Below are positions 1-8,859 of a stretch of DNA of 64,000 bases, in pieces. Location of the stretch: positions 1 through 64,000 of the forward strand of contig CAYLIF010000004.1 of NCBI GenBank assembly GCA_964383845.1. The letters run 5' to 3'. Each line of letters starts with the position of its first letter. The stretch's first letter is position 1. A program made the position numbers and the translations under genes. Under the pieces are notes generated by a model. That model was given only the letters and a program-made list of their open reading frames with translations. It had not been told where the DNA came from and ran no database searches. The DNA is from JAAZGD01 sp964383845 (GTDB taxonomy: Bacteria > Bacillota > Clostridia > Peptostreptococcales > Anaerovoracaceae).

Positions 1-10
1 TTACCTCCCA
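1..10 (-). promoter_or_regulatory. Ribosome binding site of a gene beyond the left edge
   Basis: Read on the minus strand the first ten bases are TGGGAGGTAA, a strong Shine-Dalgarno. It lies downstream of the cobalamin riboswitch and its terminator hairpin, so the controlled start codon should lie just outside the window. The gene itself cannot be seen. Confidence 0.6.
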
Positions 11-27
11 TCATTCATCGGGTTAAT

Positions 28-57
28 AGAAAAAGCTACAGCAATATGCTGCAGCCC
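28..57 (-). terminator. Attenuator terminator of the left-edge cobalamin riboswitch
   Basis: On the minus strand an 8-bp stem (GCTGCAGC paired with GCTGTAGC, one G-U pair, five-base loop) is followed by TTTTTC. It sits between the aptamer and the ribosome binding site at 1-10. That is the expected place for a riboswitch-controlled intrinsic terminator. Confidence 0.65.
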
Positions 58-104
58 GTATTTTCTGCTTTTTTAGGAATCTAATAGATTCCCTTTTTCG
101 AAAT

Positions 105-300
105 GGTGGCTGATAACCCGTCAGCAATTCATCTCTCATTTATGTAGGTCTTCTGGCTCGCGACTCATATGCCTTGCTGCCTACCTTCCCGGAAACAATT
201 CCAGTGGTTTGAATGACAGCGGCTCATCGCTTACAGCGGCGGTACCGCACAGGTTTTTCACCTGTTTCCCTCTTAGCCTAGATAGAACTTCTAACTAGGA
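105..300 (-). promoter_or_regulatory. Cobalamin riboswitch (left copy)
   Basis: The minus strand carries the landmarks of a cobalamin aptamer. There is a GGGAAACAGGTGAAAAACCTG segment, a P5/L5 arm with CCGCCGCTGTA, and the B12 box (GAGCCAGAAGACCTAC, about 146-160). A 3' hairpin follows at 109-125 with loop CGGGTTA. A terminator and a ribosome binding site lie further downstream, so it should repress a B12-related gene beyond the window. No terminator is visible between the end of the ECF fusion gene at 327 and this element, so read-through transcription into it is possible. Confidence 0.88.
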
Positions 301-326
301 CATAAAACATATTAAATTGTTATATC

Positions 327-2969
327 TTAGTATATCATACCATACTTTATCTTGATTCTGTTTATCTTCTCAACCATTGGTTTTGCTAGGAAGAAAAGAA
401 ATACGGCTGTTGCTACAGCGTTTATTATATTAAATGGAAGGGCTAATGTATATACCGTAAGGGCCCATTGCCAAAGGTTTTCTCCTGTTCCCATACCAAA
501 AACAGTCCATAAGTCTACTACAAGGCCATAAACTACAAAAGATACAATGGCGCCAAATATTACTAGGGCTGTTTTGCTGTGTCCTAGAACACCTTTTTCT
601 ACAAGCCATCCTGCTAAGAATCCAATTAGCCCAAGAGCAAACATTTGCCAAGGAGTCCAAGGCCCTTGTCCAAAAAAGAAGTTGGATACAAATGCCGTCA
701 TGGCTCCAGTCATAAAGCCAGCTGGGCTACCTAGTGTAACTCCTGCCAAGATTACTATAGCAATAATTGGTTTGAATTGGGGAATCATGAAAAACGCCCC
801 TCGCCCCAATACCCCAAGGGTTATGAGAACTGATATGAGTATAAGCTCCCTAGCCATGGGTTTTCTTCCTTCAAATATAGCGAAGAATGGAACTAGGGTA
901 TATCCCACTACCAAGAGACTGATTATATAATATTTACGGTCGTCCAGCCAAAATGTTCCTAAGTACAATGTAATTGGTATTAGGGCTAAAAATATCCAGG
1001 TTAAGACTTTTGCCTTCTGACTTGTTCTTCTTAGCAGTAATCCTGGTCTATTATTTATCTTATCTTTGTCTTTTGCTTTTGCTCTGCCCTTTGCTTTTCC
1101 TTCTTTTATGCCTCTCTCTGTAATTGAGTCCCACTCAGTAAGATTTTTTCCATAAGCAAGATATTCATTAGTTGTTTTAACATCAACAGGCTCTTCTTGG
1201 TCTTGAATATTTTGGACATTTGGAGAAGAGGCCGGTTTTACATATGCTTCTTTTTTCTCTGGCTTTTCTAAATTAAAGTTGGCTCGAATTAGAGCTACTA
1301 CATCTTCTGTTACCACAGCATTATTAAATATTTGTCTGGACATTCGGTTTGCTGCAGTGGTGTAAAAGCTGTTGCCTGAAAAGAACTGGCGAGGGGGGCC
1401 TTGGGTAATAATATTACCATCAAATATCATGGCACATCGGTCCCCATATTGAGCACAAAACTCAATATCATGAGACACCACTATTATGGTCATCCCTCCT
1501 TCTATTCTCTCCCTCAATATATGGGCGAATTCTTCTTTAAAATGGCTGTCCATTCCCTTTGTAGGCTCATCTAATAAGAGGATTTCTGGCTCCATCAAAA
1601 GAATTTTAGCTAGGGCTGCACGCTGCTGCTCTCCTCCAGATAAGTCATAGGGATGAACGTCCATTAAATCTTCCAGATGGGTTTGCCTTGCAATTTCCAA
1701 GACTTTTTCTTTTCGGGCCTTTGCATCTAAGGATTCTTTTGTCCCAATTAACATTTCTTCTAGGTCTTCTGCCACACTTGCTTTTACAAATACAGACTGG
1801 GGATTTTGAGGAAGAACTCCCATAACCCCTGAGAAAAGCTCTCGCCTTTTATAATCGCCAAGGTCTCGACCCTTGAATTTTACCTTGCCTCTATAGGGTT
1901 CTTTCAGGCCGCTAAGTATATTTAATGCCGTAGTTTTTCCTGTTCCATTTCCTCCTACAATACAAAGAAATTCCCCTTGAAAAACTTCAATAGAGAAGTC
2001 CTTTATTACATCCGCCTCTCTCTTCTCGTATCGGAACCATACGTCTTTCATGGAAATTATAGGGCTTTCTTTGCTGCGGTTGGTTACTGGTTCTACCTCT
2101 ATTGCCTGAGGTTGGGGATCTTTATCTTTCATAACTTCCCGTAGCCACATTCTTCCTTCTCCAACTGTAACTGGGCAAGGAAGATCTTGCCTGAAACCCT
2201 GTTCGTAAAGCTCTCCATATATTTTTAGTGGTGCTGGCATAGCCAGAAACATGGGATGGTTTTTTGCGGCCAATATTGCACTTACATTTTCCGGGGTGTC
2301 ATTGGCTAAAATTCGGCCTTGGTCCATAACCCAAACTCTATCTCCCATAGCCATAACTTCATCTAGCCGGTGCTCTGAAAGTAGAACTGTTATTCCAATC
2401 TCTCTGTGTATCTTTTCTACCATGGCGAGAAAATCTCTTGCCGCTATAGGGTCAAGTTGAGATGTAGGCTCATCTAAGATTAATACCTCGGGCTGCAGAG
2501 CCATTACCGATGCCAAGTTTAGTATTTGTTTTTGACCACCAGATAGTTCTTGAACACTTTTGTGGAACCAACTTTGAATACCAAAGAAACTGGCCATCTC
2601 TGCAACTCTAAGTCTTATAGTGTCTTGGTCATACCCTAGACTTTCCATGCCAAAGGCTAACTCATGCCAAACTTTATCTGCAACAATTTGATTGTCAGGA
2701 TTTTGAAGTACATAGCCGATTTTGCCAGCTTGGTCTCTTTGTGAAACTTGGTCTAAAGGAACACCATAAAAAAAGATTTCTCCTTTACTATCACCTTCAG
2801 GAGCTAGGGCTAACTTTAGTTTTCTAAGTAAGGTAGTTTTCCCGGAGCCTGACTGTCCACAAATTACTGTAAATGAGCCTCTAGGAACTGTTAAGTTTAT
2901 ATTCTTCAGGGCAGCTTCTTCTCTATGAGGATAGGTAAATGTTAAATTCTTGATTGTAAATGTTTCCAT
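327..2969 (-). CDS. ECF transporter fusion: two ATPase domains plus S component, predicted cobalamin importer
   Basis: 880 residues that fuse three parts of an energy-coupling-factor importer. ABC domain 1 has Walker A GQSGSGKTT (about 38-46), signature LSGGQ (142) and Walker B LILDEP. ABC domain 2 has GGNGTGKTT (about 339), LSGGEQQ (443) and LLLDEP. After a charged linker (about 560-655), the last 220 residues form about six membrane segments typical of an S component. The gene overlaps the upstream T-component gene by 28 bases. Vitamin B12 as substrate is inferred from the operon riboswitch and the intrinsic-factor-like proteins; the S domain alone could suit another vitamin. ATPases and S component are usually separate proteins, so this A-A-S arrangement is notable. 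Confidence 0.88.
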   Translation of the reverse strand: METFTIKNLTFTYPHREEAALKNINLTVPRGSFTVICGQSGSGKTTLLRKLKLALAPEGDSKGEIFFYGVPLDQVSQRDQAGKIGYVLQNPDNQIVADKVWHELAFGMESLGYDQDTIRLRVAEMASFFGIQSWFHKSVQELSGGQKQILNLASVMALQPEVLILDEPTSQLDPIAARDFLAMVEKIHREIGITVLLSEHRLDEVMAMGDRVWVMDQGRILANDTPENVSAILAAKNHPMFLAMPAPLKIYGELYEQGFRQDLPCPVTVGEGRMWLREVMKDKDPQPQAIEVEPVTNRSKESPIISMKDVWFRYEKREADVIKDFSIEVFQGEFLCIVGGNGTGKTTALNILSGLKEPYRGKVKFKGRDLGDYKRRELFSGVMGVLPQNPQSVFVKASVAEDLEEMLIGTKESLDAKARKEKVLEIARQTHLEDLMDVHPYDLSGGEQQRAALAKILLMEPEILLLDEPTKGMDSHFKEEFAHILRERIEGGMTIIVVSHDIEFCAQYGDRCAMIFDGNIITQGPPRQFFSGNSFYTTAANRMSRQIFNNAVVTEDVVALIRANFNLEKPEKKEAYVKPASSPNVQNIQDQEEPVDVKTTNEYLAYGKNLTEWDSITERGIKEGKAKGRAKAKDKDKINNRPGLLLRRTSQKAKVLTWIFLALIPITLYLGTFWLDDRKYYIISLLVVGYTLVPFFAIFEGRKPMARELILISVLITLGVLGRGAFFMIPQFKPIIAIVILAGVTLGSPAGFMTGAMTAFVSNFFFGQGPWTPWQMFALGLIGFLAGWLVEKGVLGHSKTALVIFGAIVSFVVYGLVVDLWTVFGMGTGENLWQWALTVYTLALPFNIINAVATAVFLFFLAKPMVEKINRIKIKYGMIY

Positions 2970-3829
2970 TTAGCATCCTCCATCCCATTTAAAATAATTG
3001 GCAGAAAACAAAGTATGGCGTAAACTCCGTAGAGTATATAGCTAAAGGTGTTAGTTTCAGGAAAAACAACTATTGGGAAGTACTGTACTCTATGCTGCCC
3101 AAAGACGACCCCGGCTACCAGGATTAGCAAAATCCCAGCCAGGCCTAAAGAAAGCATTCTGTCTCGACTATCAAATCTAAAGATAGAAAAAGCTGTTCTT
3201 CCTGGAAGCCCGTAGCCTCTAGCTTTCATGGAATCAGCTGTATCCAGTGAGTTTTCCAAAGACCAAGTAACCATTATAGAGGTCTCTTTAATGCCTTGCT
3301 TTATCCGATGGAAGACTCCGCCTTCCCCAACATCCCTTCCTAGTGTTCGCTGTGCATCAGCTACTACTCGGAATTGATTTGCGAACTTGGGAACAAATCT
3401 CAACACCATTGAGAATATCAATGACATTGAAGGAACAACTCTTCCAAATAGATAGATGAATTTATCGCTGGTCATAACTAGGTTGTAGCAGGCAAACCAA
3501 AGTATTATAGTACCGAACATAAGGCCAGTTATAGCTCCATAAAATATGGACTCTTGGGTAATTGGATTTTGCCTAAAGTAGCCAAGTATGGTCATACCCC
3601 GATGATTAAACAAGGGGTTAATTAGCGACACACCAACCATCATAGGTAGGATAAGTAAGAAGAACAATTTAAGGGCTTTTTTGCCATTTAAATAGTAGTA
3701 ATAGATAAAAGCAGCTATCAAAGAAATCGTCAAAAGTAGAGGATGCAAAAAGAACATACCACAGAAAATAACTAGGGTAAAAAAGGAAAAATTTATAGCT
3801 GGGTGGTAGGAACTAAAGACATCTTTCAT
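2942..3829 (-). CDS. ECF transporter T component (CbiQ family)
   Basis: 295-residue membrane protein with hydrophobic segments at about 15-70, 95-125 and 230-285. It has the T-component coupling-helix signature MKARGYGLPGR near residues 201-211, where the Ala-Arg-Gly motif contacts the ATPases. It would be the scaffold joining the A-A-S fusion encoded immediately downstream (28-base overlap). It completes a dedicated, group-I-like ECF importer. Genes 5' of it encode two exported proteins. The family assignment is secure; the substrate follows from the cobalamin riboswitch at the head of the operon. Confidence 0.9.
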   Translation of the reverse strand: MKDVFSSYHPAINFSFFTLVIFCGMFFLHPLLLTISLIAAFIYYYYLNGKKALKLFFLLILPMMVGVSLINPLFNHRGMTILGYFRQNPITQESIFYGAITGLMFGTIILWFACYNLVMTSDKFIYLFGRVVPSMSLIFSMVLRFVPKFANQFRVVADAQRTLGRDVGEGGVFHRIKQGIKETSIMVTWSLENSLDTADSMKARGYGLPGRTAFSIFRFDSRDRMLSLGLAGILLILVAGVVFGQHRVQYFPIVVFPETNTFSYILYGVYAILCFLPIILNGMEDAKWKHLQSRI

Positions 3830-3865
3830 TATACTTATTCCTGTGTTTTGATTAAACTGTAACTA

Positions 3866-4582
3866 TTATTCCTCTTTTTGGTTCACTGAGTATCCACCAA
3901 CATCTCTTCCTAAGTCTTGGGAATATACCCAACGAATCCTATCATTAGCCGCCAAGATATATGTACTTGCACCTCTTTGAGGAAAGACACCGTTAACGCT
4001 ATACATCCACCCCGAGCCTTCCCCACTATCAAACTCATAGATATTATTGATTCCTTCTATATATGCGCTATTGTAAATTGGGGTTTTTACAAACTCCATA
4101 TGAATTCCGTTATTTTTTGTAGCTCTTGCAAGTATATCGAAAACCGACTCTCCATTCTTGAACTCAACCTTAGTGGGGGCAAGGATAATTCCATTTGCAG
4201 GAACCAGGGGTCTTTTTCCAGCAGGAAGTTTATCTGGATTAGCCACAAGGGTTTCACAAGTAATGGTTATCTCACAGGTCAGTTTACTTTCAATAACCGG
4301 CGTCGGTTTGTTTTCTGATTTTTTTGGAGTATCGGATTTTTGAGAATTGTTTTTTTGAGAATCCTCTTTCAAGGAATCACTTAACTTTGAACCATCCACA
4401 AGTCCATCATCTTCCAGACCTCCCTCTGCCTCATCTTCTAGTGCAGATGAAGTAGATACCAGGGGACTTTCGTCCTGGCTTGATGGAGCCGTCTTGTTAG
4501 CGCATCCCCCCATAAGGAAAAATGCAGCTATAAGGATTGATGCCAACAAAATCCATAGAACGTTTTTCACATTATCATTCAT
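3866..4582 (-). CDS. DUF4430 lipoprotein, transcobalamin C-terminal-like
   Basis: 238 residues. An N-terminal hydrophobic stretch ends in a lipobox-like LMGGC (Cys27), so it is probably lipid-anchored outside the membrane. Residues 30-100 are a Ser/Glu/Lys-rich linker. Residues about 101-230 match DUF4430, the family resembling the beta domain of transcobalamin and intrinsic factor. The hallmark is SGWMYSVNG (190-198), followed by DRIRWVYSQDLG. It starts inside the stop of the upstream toroid-protein gene (ATGA overlap), so the two are translationally coupled. In animal B12 carriers the corresponding alpha and beta domains are one chain clamping cobalamin between them; here they are separate. 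Cobalamin binding is inference. Confidence 0.82.
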   Translation of the reverse strand: MNDNVKNVLWILLASILIAAFFLMGGCANKTAPSSQDESPLVSTSSALEDEAEGGLEDDGLVDGSKLSDSLKEDSQKNNSQKSDTPKKSENKPTPVIESKLTCEITITCETLVANPDKLPAGKRPLVPANGIILAPTKVEFKNGESVFDILARATKNNGIHMEFVKTPIYNSAYIEGINNIYEFDSGEGSGWMYSVNGVFPQRGASTYILAANDRIRWVYSQDLGRDVGGYSVNQKEE

Positions 4583-5940
4583 CTCGTTATCACCACTGTT
4601 CGTGTTTCATTGATCCAATCTACCTTGGCTTCTAGGCTCTCCCCTACAAATCGCAAGGGAACCAATGTACGTCCATTTACTATTTTTGCCGGAACATCTA
4701 AAATGATTTCTTTGCCGTTTACCACAGCTTTTTCAGACCCAATTGTTAGTGTCACTATTTTCTCTCCCAGAACTCCACTTACAACTTTTCCTAGGGGCTC
4801 ATAGCTTACAGTTGCACCAAAGGCTTCGAATATAGCCCTCATTGGGACCAAGGTTCTGCCTGATTCAATAATTGGGGATTGGTCAAAGGCAAGGAGGCTA
4901 CCGTCTAAAATAACTTTAATTGCTCTTTCAAGTACGACATCTTTCATTTCATATATATCAGATTTTCCTTCTAGACGTCTTTGGTGATTTACCATGGCAT
5001 AAAGGGCTTGCTCTGTTGCCATTATGTCTGGGCCTTTTCCCTTTATATGTTCAAAGCTGCCATCAGGAAGCTGATACTCCATAATGGCTTTTATGTTCTT
5101 GGTTACATCTTTGCCCCATCTCCCTTTGGCAATAACTGCCTGTATCAGGGATTCTACTGTATCATCTCCGGATAATTCAAAAGTTCCATCCGGGTTTTCT
5201 TGGGCATCCAATATTTTAAAAGCTTGGTTTCCAAAGGCCTTAACTCTTGAATCACTTTTATATGGTGCCAAGGCTTGGAGCATCATAGACGTACGGTCTA
5301 CGTCTCCTTCTTGAGGTCCTCTAAATAACAAGTAATTGATTAAGGCTTCTCTGCTGGCAACAGTTCCTCCATTTTTAGTAACTGCTGCTACTGCTGATTC
5401 AGGAAGCTGATAGCCCTTTGAGTCTAGAGCTAATAGAGCAAAGGCGGGGCCATTAACCCCTTGTTTTGTGACTTCATCTAGGTCTGCCAAATAGCTAAAA
5501 AGATTGTATCCTTCAACACTAGTTACATCTTCTCCCAAGGCTGTTAGGGCAAGGATAAGCCTAGAATATTCCGTATATTTAACATGGCTAAGAATGCCCT
5601 TCTGGTGGGCAACCACACCCTTTATATTTTTCAAATAAATCTCTTTATAACTCTGGGGGATTCCATTATTGGACCGGGCTAGTCCTAATATGATCCACTC
5701 CCCTCCCACTGAAGCCAAGGTTGGGTTTGGAATAGACTTCATTAAATATGCACTTGTTTTGTCTATCCTCTCCGCCATAGCTTGGGTGGAATAAAGAGTA
5801 GTCTCTCCACCATATATTGGACTAGGGGATATGCCTACAGCCCCTAGTAAAAAAATAATCGCAATAAATGCTGCAAAGAATCTCTTTACAAAATCTTGTA
5901 TTACTTTGTTTTTTATCTCAGTTTTTTTATTTATATTCAA
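4579..5940 (-). CDS. Secreted alpha/alpha-toroid protein with copper-amine-oxidase-N-like C-terminal domain
   Basis: 453 residues. A hydrophobic signal segment lies at about 18-38. Residues about 50-330 hold repeated helical pairs resembling the prenyltransferase/terpene-cyclase toroid, the fold of the alpha domain of intrinsic factor and transcobalamin (for example QENPDGTFELSG and YQLPDGSFEHIKG). Residues about 340-453 form a copper amine oxidase N-terminal-like (PF07833-type) domain with two GRTLVPMR/GRTLVPLR repeats, common on clostridial surface proteins. It is the first gene after a cobalamin riboswitch and overlaps the DUF4430 gene by 4 bases. Catalytic terpene cyclase activity is unlikely, as no DxDD or DDxxD motif is visible. 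The proposed role is the alpha half of a split B12 binder. Confidence 0.75.
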   Translation of the reverse strand: MNINKKTEIKNKVIQDFVKRFFAAFIAIIFLLGAVGISPSPIYGGETTLYSTQAMAERIDKTSAYLMKSIPNPTLASVGGEWIILGLARSNNGIPQSYKEIYLKNIKGVVAHQKGILSHVKYTEYSRLILALTALGEDVTSVEGYNLFSYLADLDEVTKQGVNGPAFALLALDSKGYQLPESAVAAVTKNGGTVASREALINYLLFRGPQEGDVDRTSMMLQALAPYKSDSRVKAFGNQAFKILDAQENPDGTFELSGDDTVESLIQAVIAKGRWGKDVTKNIKAIMEYQLPDGSFEHIKGKGPDIMATEQALYAMVNHQRRLEGKSDIYEMKDVVLERAIKVILDGSLLAFDQSPIIESGRTLVPMRAIFEAFGATVSYEPLGKVVSGVLGEKIVTLTIGSEKAVVNGKEIILDVPAKIVNGRTLVPLRFVGESLEAKVDWINETRTVVITR

Positions 5941-6079
5941 TTGGGTTCTCCTTCTATGTAAATAAGTAGCATTAATATACTATGCCATTCTTCTGTTCAG
6001 CACTAAAAATAAAAAACACTCTGGCCATGATATTCCAAAATGCTTAAAGTCAAAATTAAATCTAAATATTCCATGTCTT

Positions 6080-6230
6080 AATAGCCTGTAAGGCATGAAC
6101 ACTTTCCATACTGGCAGGTTTTCCGGCTTTAACGGCAGCAAGGACTGCTAAGGATTTTCACCTTATTCCCTATTATTTAAATCTGCGCTTCTTATGTCGC
6201 ACACCAATAATGGTTAGGTCTATTTATTCA
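6080..6230 (-). promoter_or_regulatory. Cobalamin riboswitch upstream of the ECF operon
   Basis: On the minus strand GGGAATAAGGTGAAAATCC (6152-6170), a short P5 arm with GCAGTCCTTGCTGCCG, and the B12 box GCCGGAAAACCTGCC (6112-6126) occur in canonical order. The short P5 and P6 region differs from the longer left-edge copy. About 140 bases of A/T-rich leader separate it from the toroid-protein start at 5940. That leader ends in a T-rich run (about 6000-6015), but I found no convincing terminator stem, so the expression platform is unresolved. It places the four ECF/binding-protein genes under B12 control. Confidence 0.87.
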
Positions 6231-6316
6231 ATTGTTTTTTGCTTAGATTCTATCTACATAATAACAGTATTTGTGGTCCAAGACCAGAAATTCTTTAGGT
6301 GTTAAACTATTGGCAA

Positions 6317-7234
6317 CTATAGCTTTAGCTTTCCATCTAAATGTTTATTTGAAGCTGCCACTATCTGGCTAAGTAGTTTGATGCCAATTGATGAAATTGC
6401 TACGATTTCTGTGCTGTCCACCTCTTTTTCCCAAGGGTTCAAGTTTATATTTGTTGTCACCGTGCTTACTTCTGTATTCCCTTTATCTGTTAATGCAAAA
6501 CCTTTTATTCTATATGTACTTGCCGCTATCTCTTCTAAAAACAGCTTTAATCCATTGTAACTGATTGCACCATCTGCTTTCAACACAAAGGAATTTGGTC
6601 TTGTTTCGTAAGTATTAGAGCTTTCTCTGCTTTCTTTTGTTGAGACGGTTAAGTTATCCGCAACTTCCTTAATGTCTATTTTACAATAGGATGTTACGTA
6701 CTGAGCTACACCAGGATTAACTTCCTCTATTTTTTCAGAAATAGCAAAGATTTCATCCTCATCTACTAAGTCTGCCTTGTTTATTATAACGGCACTAGCA
6801 TAAGTTGTTTGATATTCCAATGCTGGCAAGATGTCATATAAGGTTAAAAATGTCTGGGCATCTGTTACGCATATTGATCCCCTTAATACACAGTCACCTT
6901 TGATTTTATTCCTAATACTTTCGAAGATTTGCCCCATATTTGCAGGATCTGCTAAACCAGAAGCCTCTATAAACAGATACTCAATATCCGTATTGCACAT
7001 TTGTATAAGACTTTCTACGAATTTGTCTTGAATACATGCGCAGAAAATAGACCCATTAGTAAGCTCGGCCATACTTATTCCTGCTCTTTCAACTAACTTG
7101 GCATCAACATCTATCTCCCCAAACTCATTTACTATTACACCTATTTTATGGTCCTCATAGGATTTTAATAAGGCTTTAAGTAGTGTGGTTTTTCCTGCCC
7201 CCAAAAAGCCTGTTAATAAATATATGTTTTTCAT
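6317..7234 (-). CDS. CobW/COG0523-type G3E GTPase with atypical CxC motif
   Basis: 305 residues. P-loop GFLGAGKTT is at residues 9-17, FIEASGLADP supplies the switch region and NKAD (152-155) gives guanine specificity, all typical of G3E metallochaperone GTPases. The usual CxCC metal site is replaced by FCACI (Cys65, Cys67), so one Cys is missing. It starts 14 bases after the corrinoid-activating protein gene and is probably in the same transcript. The next genes downstream are the cobalamin-riboswitch operon. A role in delivering cobalamin or a metal to corrinoid enzymes is plausible from context only. Confidence 0.85.
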   Translation of the reverse strand: MKNIYLLTGFLGAGKTTLLKALLKSYEDHKIGVIVNEFGEIDVDAKLVERAGISMAELTNGSIFCACIQDKFVESLIQMCNTDIEYLFIEASGLADPANMGQIFESIRNKIKGDCVLRGSICVTDAQTFLTLYDILPALEYQTTYASAVIINKADLVDEDEIFAISEKIEEVNPGVAQYVTSYCKIDIKEVADNLTVSTKESRESSNTYETRPNSFVLKADGAISYNGLKLFLEEIAASTYRIKGFALTDKGNTEVSTVTTNINLNPWEKEVDSTEIVAISSIGIKLLSQIVAASNKHLDGKLKL

Positions 7235-7248
7235 TTTCGTCCTTTCTA

Positions 7249-8859
7249 TTAAAAGTTCATTGCACTAAAGTATATATCTTGGAAGCCTTCATATGTTGAT
7301 AATTCAATGTGTTCAATCTTTTCGCTTATTTCTTTTACATCTCTCTCCATGCTGTTGGATAATAGTCCAATACTTGCCCCAACTCCGGCTGCATTGCCAA
7401 CAGAAACTATTTTTTCTAAATCCACTTTAGGTAAAAGTCCTATTGCAAGTGCGCTTTCCTTGTTTATATAATTACCAAAAGCTCCCGCAAGACTAATCCT
7501 ATCAAGGTCAGCTGATTGTAGATCAAGGCTCTTCATTAATATGCTTATTCCTGCAAATATTGCTCCCTTTGCAAGTTGGACTTCTCTTATGTCTTTTTGA
7601 GTGATCACTATATCGTCACTTCCATTAACATAAGCAAGTACAAATTCAACCACACGGTCATTTCTTCTAAGCCTATCAGCTATATTGGGGGAAAACCCAT
7701 TTTCAATTAGGGTCTCTTTTTTAAGAAACCTACCTGTAGAGTCCACTATCCCATTTACAAGCAGTTGTGCTACAGCATCTATTATTCCAGAGCCGCAAAT
7801 TCCCACAGGTTTTGAATTATCAATAACCACAATATCTACTTTGTTTTTATCAATATACACTTCCTCAATAGCTCCCGCTGCCGCCCTCATACCTTTAAAG
7901 ATGCTAGCTCCCTCAAAGGCTGGTCCTGCTGCCGTAGAGCATGTAATAGCGCGACCTTTTGCTACAAGTACTATTTCTCCATTTGTTCCTATATCTACAA
8001 GAAGTTCTTTCCTATTCTCATTTAAGATATTTGTAGCTAGTATTCCTGCAGTAATGTCAGACCCAACATGGCCCGCTAAATTAGGTAAAAGGTATAGCCT
8101 TGTTTTTTCTCCTGCATTGACACCAAAAGTCTTAGCCAGATGATTCTTGCCGTCTAAAAAAACTGGCGTAAATGGTGCTATTGCTAAACTTCTTGGATCC
8201 ACTCCAGCAAATATGTGGCTCATGGTAGTGTTCCCAACAACGGTAATCATGGAAATATCATTGTAATCAATATTATTCGTTTCGGTAAACTCTTCTATAC
8301 AGTGGTTTATACAATCTATTATTTTTCTCTTTATATTATCTAGGTTTCCAGCACTGTCCCCAGCATACATTATTCTTGATATTACATCTGCTCCATAAGC
8401 CCCTTGGGGATTAGAGATAGCCTTGATGTCCACTAGTTCTCCGGTTTCATAGTTCCATAGCATTGCCACTACTGTTGTGGTTCCAATATCAAAAGCTATT
8501 CCAAATCCTTTTCTATGGTGGCTTTCATAAGTAAACCAATCAGGCAATTTAAATAGTTTCGTCTTTCTATTAATAGCCGTGTCCGTCATTGCTAACTCTA
8601 CCACCATATCAGAGTTCGGCTCACATCTACAGGCTAATCTATAGCCTTCTGATATTTCTTTTTTAGTTAGCATCTTTTTTTCTGCATCATCAAGATTATT
8701 GTCGTTTCCTTCAATAACCTTAACCTTACATTTTCCACAAGTTCCGGCGCTGGCACAGTTGCCATCTATATCAATACCTGATAAAACTGCAGCATCTAGT
8801 ATGGTCATTCCCAATTTAATACTAGCGACCTTGCTCTTTGGTAAAAACCTTATTTTCAT
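7249..8859 (-). CDS. ASKHA-type reductive activator of corrinoid proteins (2Fe-2S, DUF4445)
   Basis: 536 residues. An N-terminal plant-type ferredoxin domain has Cys35, Cys41, Cys44 and Cys77 (Cx5Cx2C...C). From about residue 112 there is an ATPase of the ASKHA superfamily (AFDIGTTTVVAML, VVGNTTMSHI, LLVDIGTNGEIVL). This architecture is the reductive activator that uses ATP to return Co(II) corrinoid methyltransferases to Co(I), as in RamA-like and RACo proteins. The start has a good ribosome site (AGGGGAGAG) and overlaps the stop of a tiny upstream gene (ATGA). No corrinoid protein or methyltransferase is visible in the window, so its client is encoded elsewhere. Confidence 0.9.
   Translation of the reverse strand: MKIRFLPKSKVASIKLGMTILDAAVLSGIDIDGNCASAGTCGKCKVKVIEGNDNNLDDAEKKMLTKKEISEGYRLACRCEPNSDMVVELAMTDTAINRKTKLFKLPDWFTYESHHRKGFGIAFDIGTTTVVAMLWNYETGELVDIKAISNPQGAYGADVISRIMYAGDSAGNLDNIKRKIIDCINHCIEEFTETNNIDYNDISMITVVGNTTMSHIFAGVDPRSLAIAPFTPVFLDGKNHLAKTFGVNAGEKTRLYLLPNLAGHVGSDITAGILATNILNENRKELLVDIGTNGEIVLVAKGRAITCSTAAGPAFEGASIFKGMRAAAGAIEEVYIDKNKVDIVVIDNSKPVGICGSGIIDAVAQLLVNGIVDSTGRFLKKETLIENGFSPNIADRLRRNDRVVEFVLAYVNGSDDIVITQKDIREVQLAKGAIFAGISILMKSLDLQSADLDRISLAGAFGNYINKESALAIGLLPKVDLEKIVSVGNAAGVGASIGLLSNSMERDVKEISEKIEHIELSTYEGFQDIYFSAMNF

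Noticed and set aside
76..92. Palindrome GGAATCTA/TAGATTCC as a terminator of the left riboswitch
   Set aside because: On the riboswitch strand it is followed by an A run, not a T run, and the loop is too short. The real candidate is at 28-57.
547..930. Plus-strand frame of 127 codons
   Set aside because: It is antisense to the membrane domain of the ECF fusion gene, has no ribosome site and encodes no recognisable protein.
4579..5940. Functional terpene cyclase
   Set aside because: Toroid fold without DxDD/DDxxD motifs, with a signal segment and a surface domain; context is cobalamin uptake.
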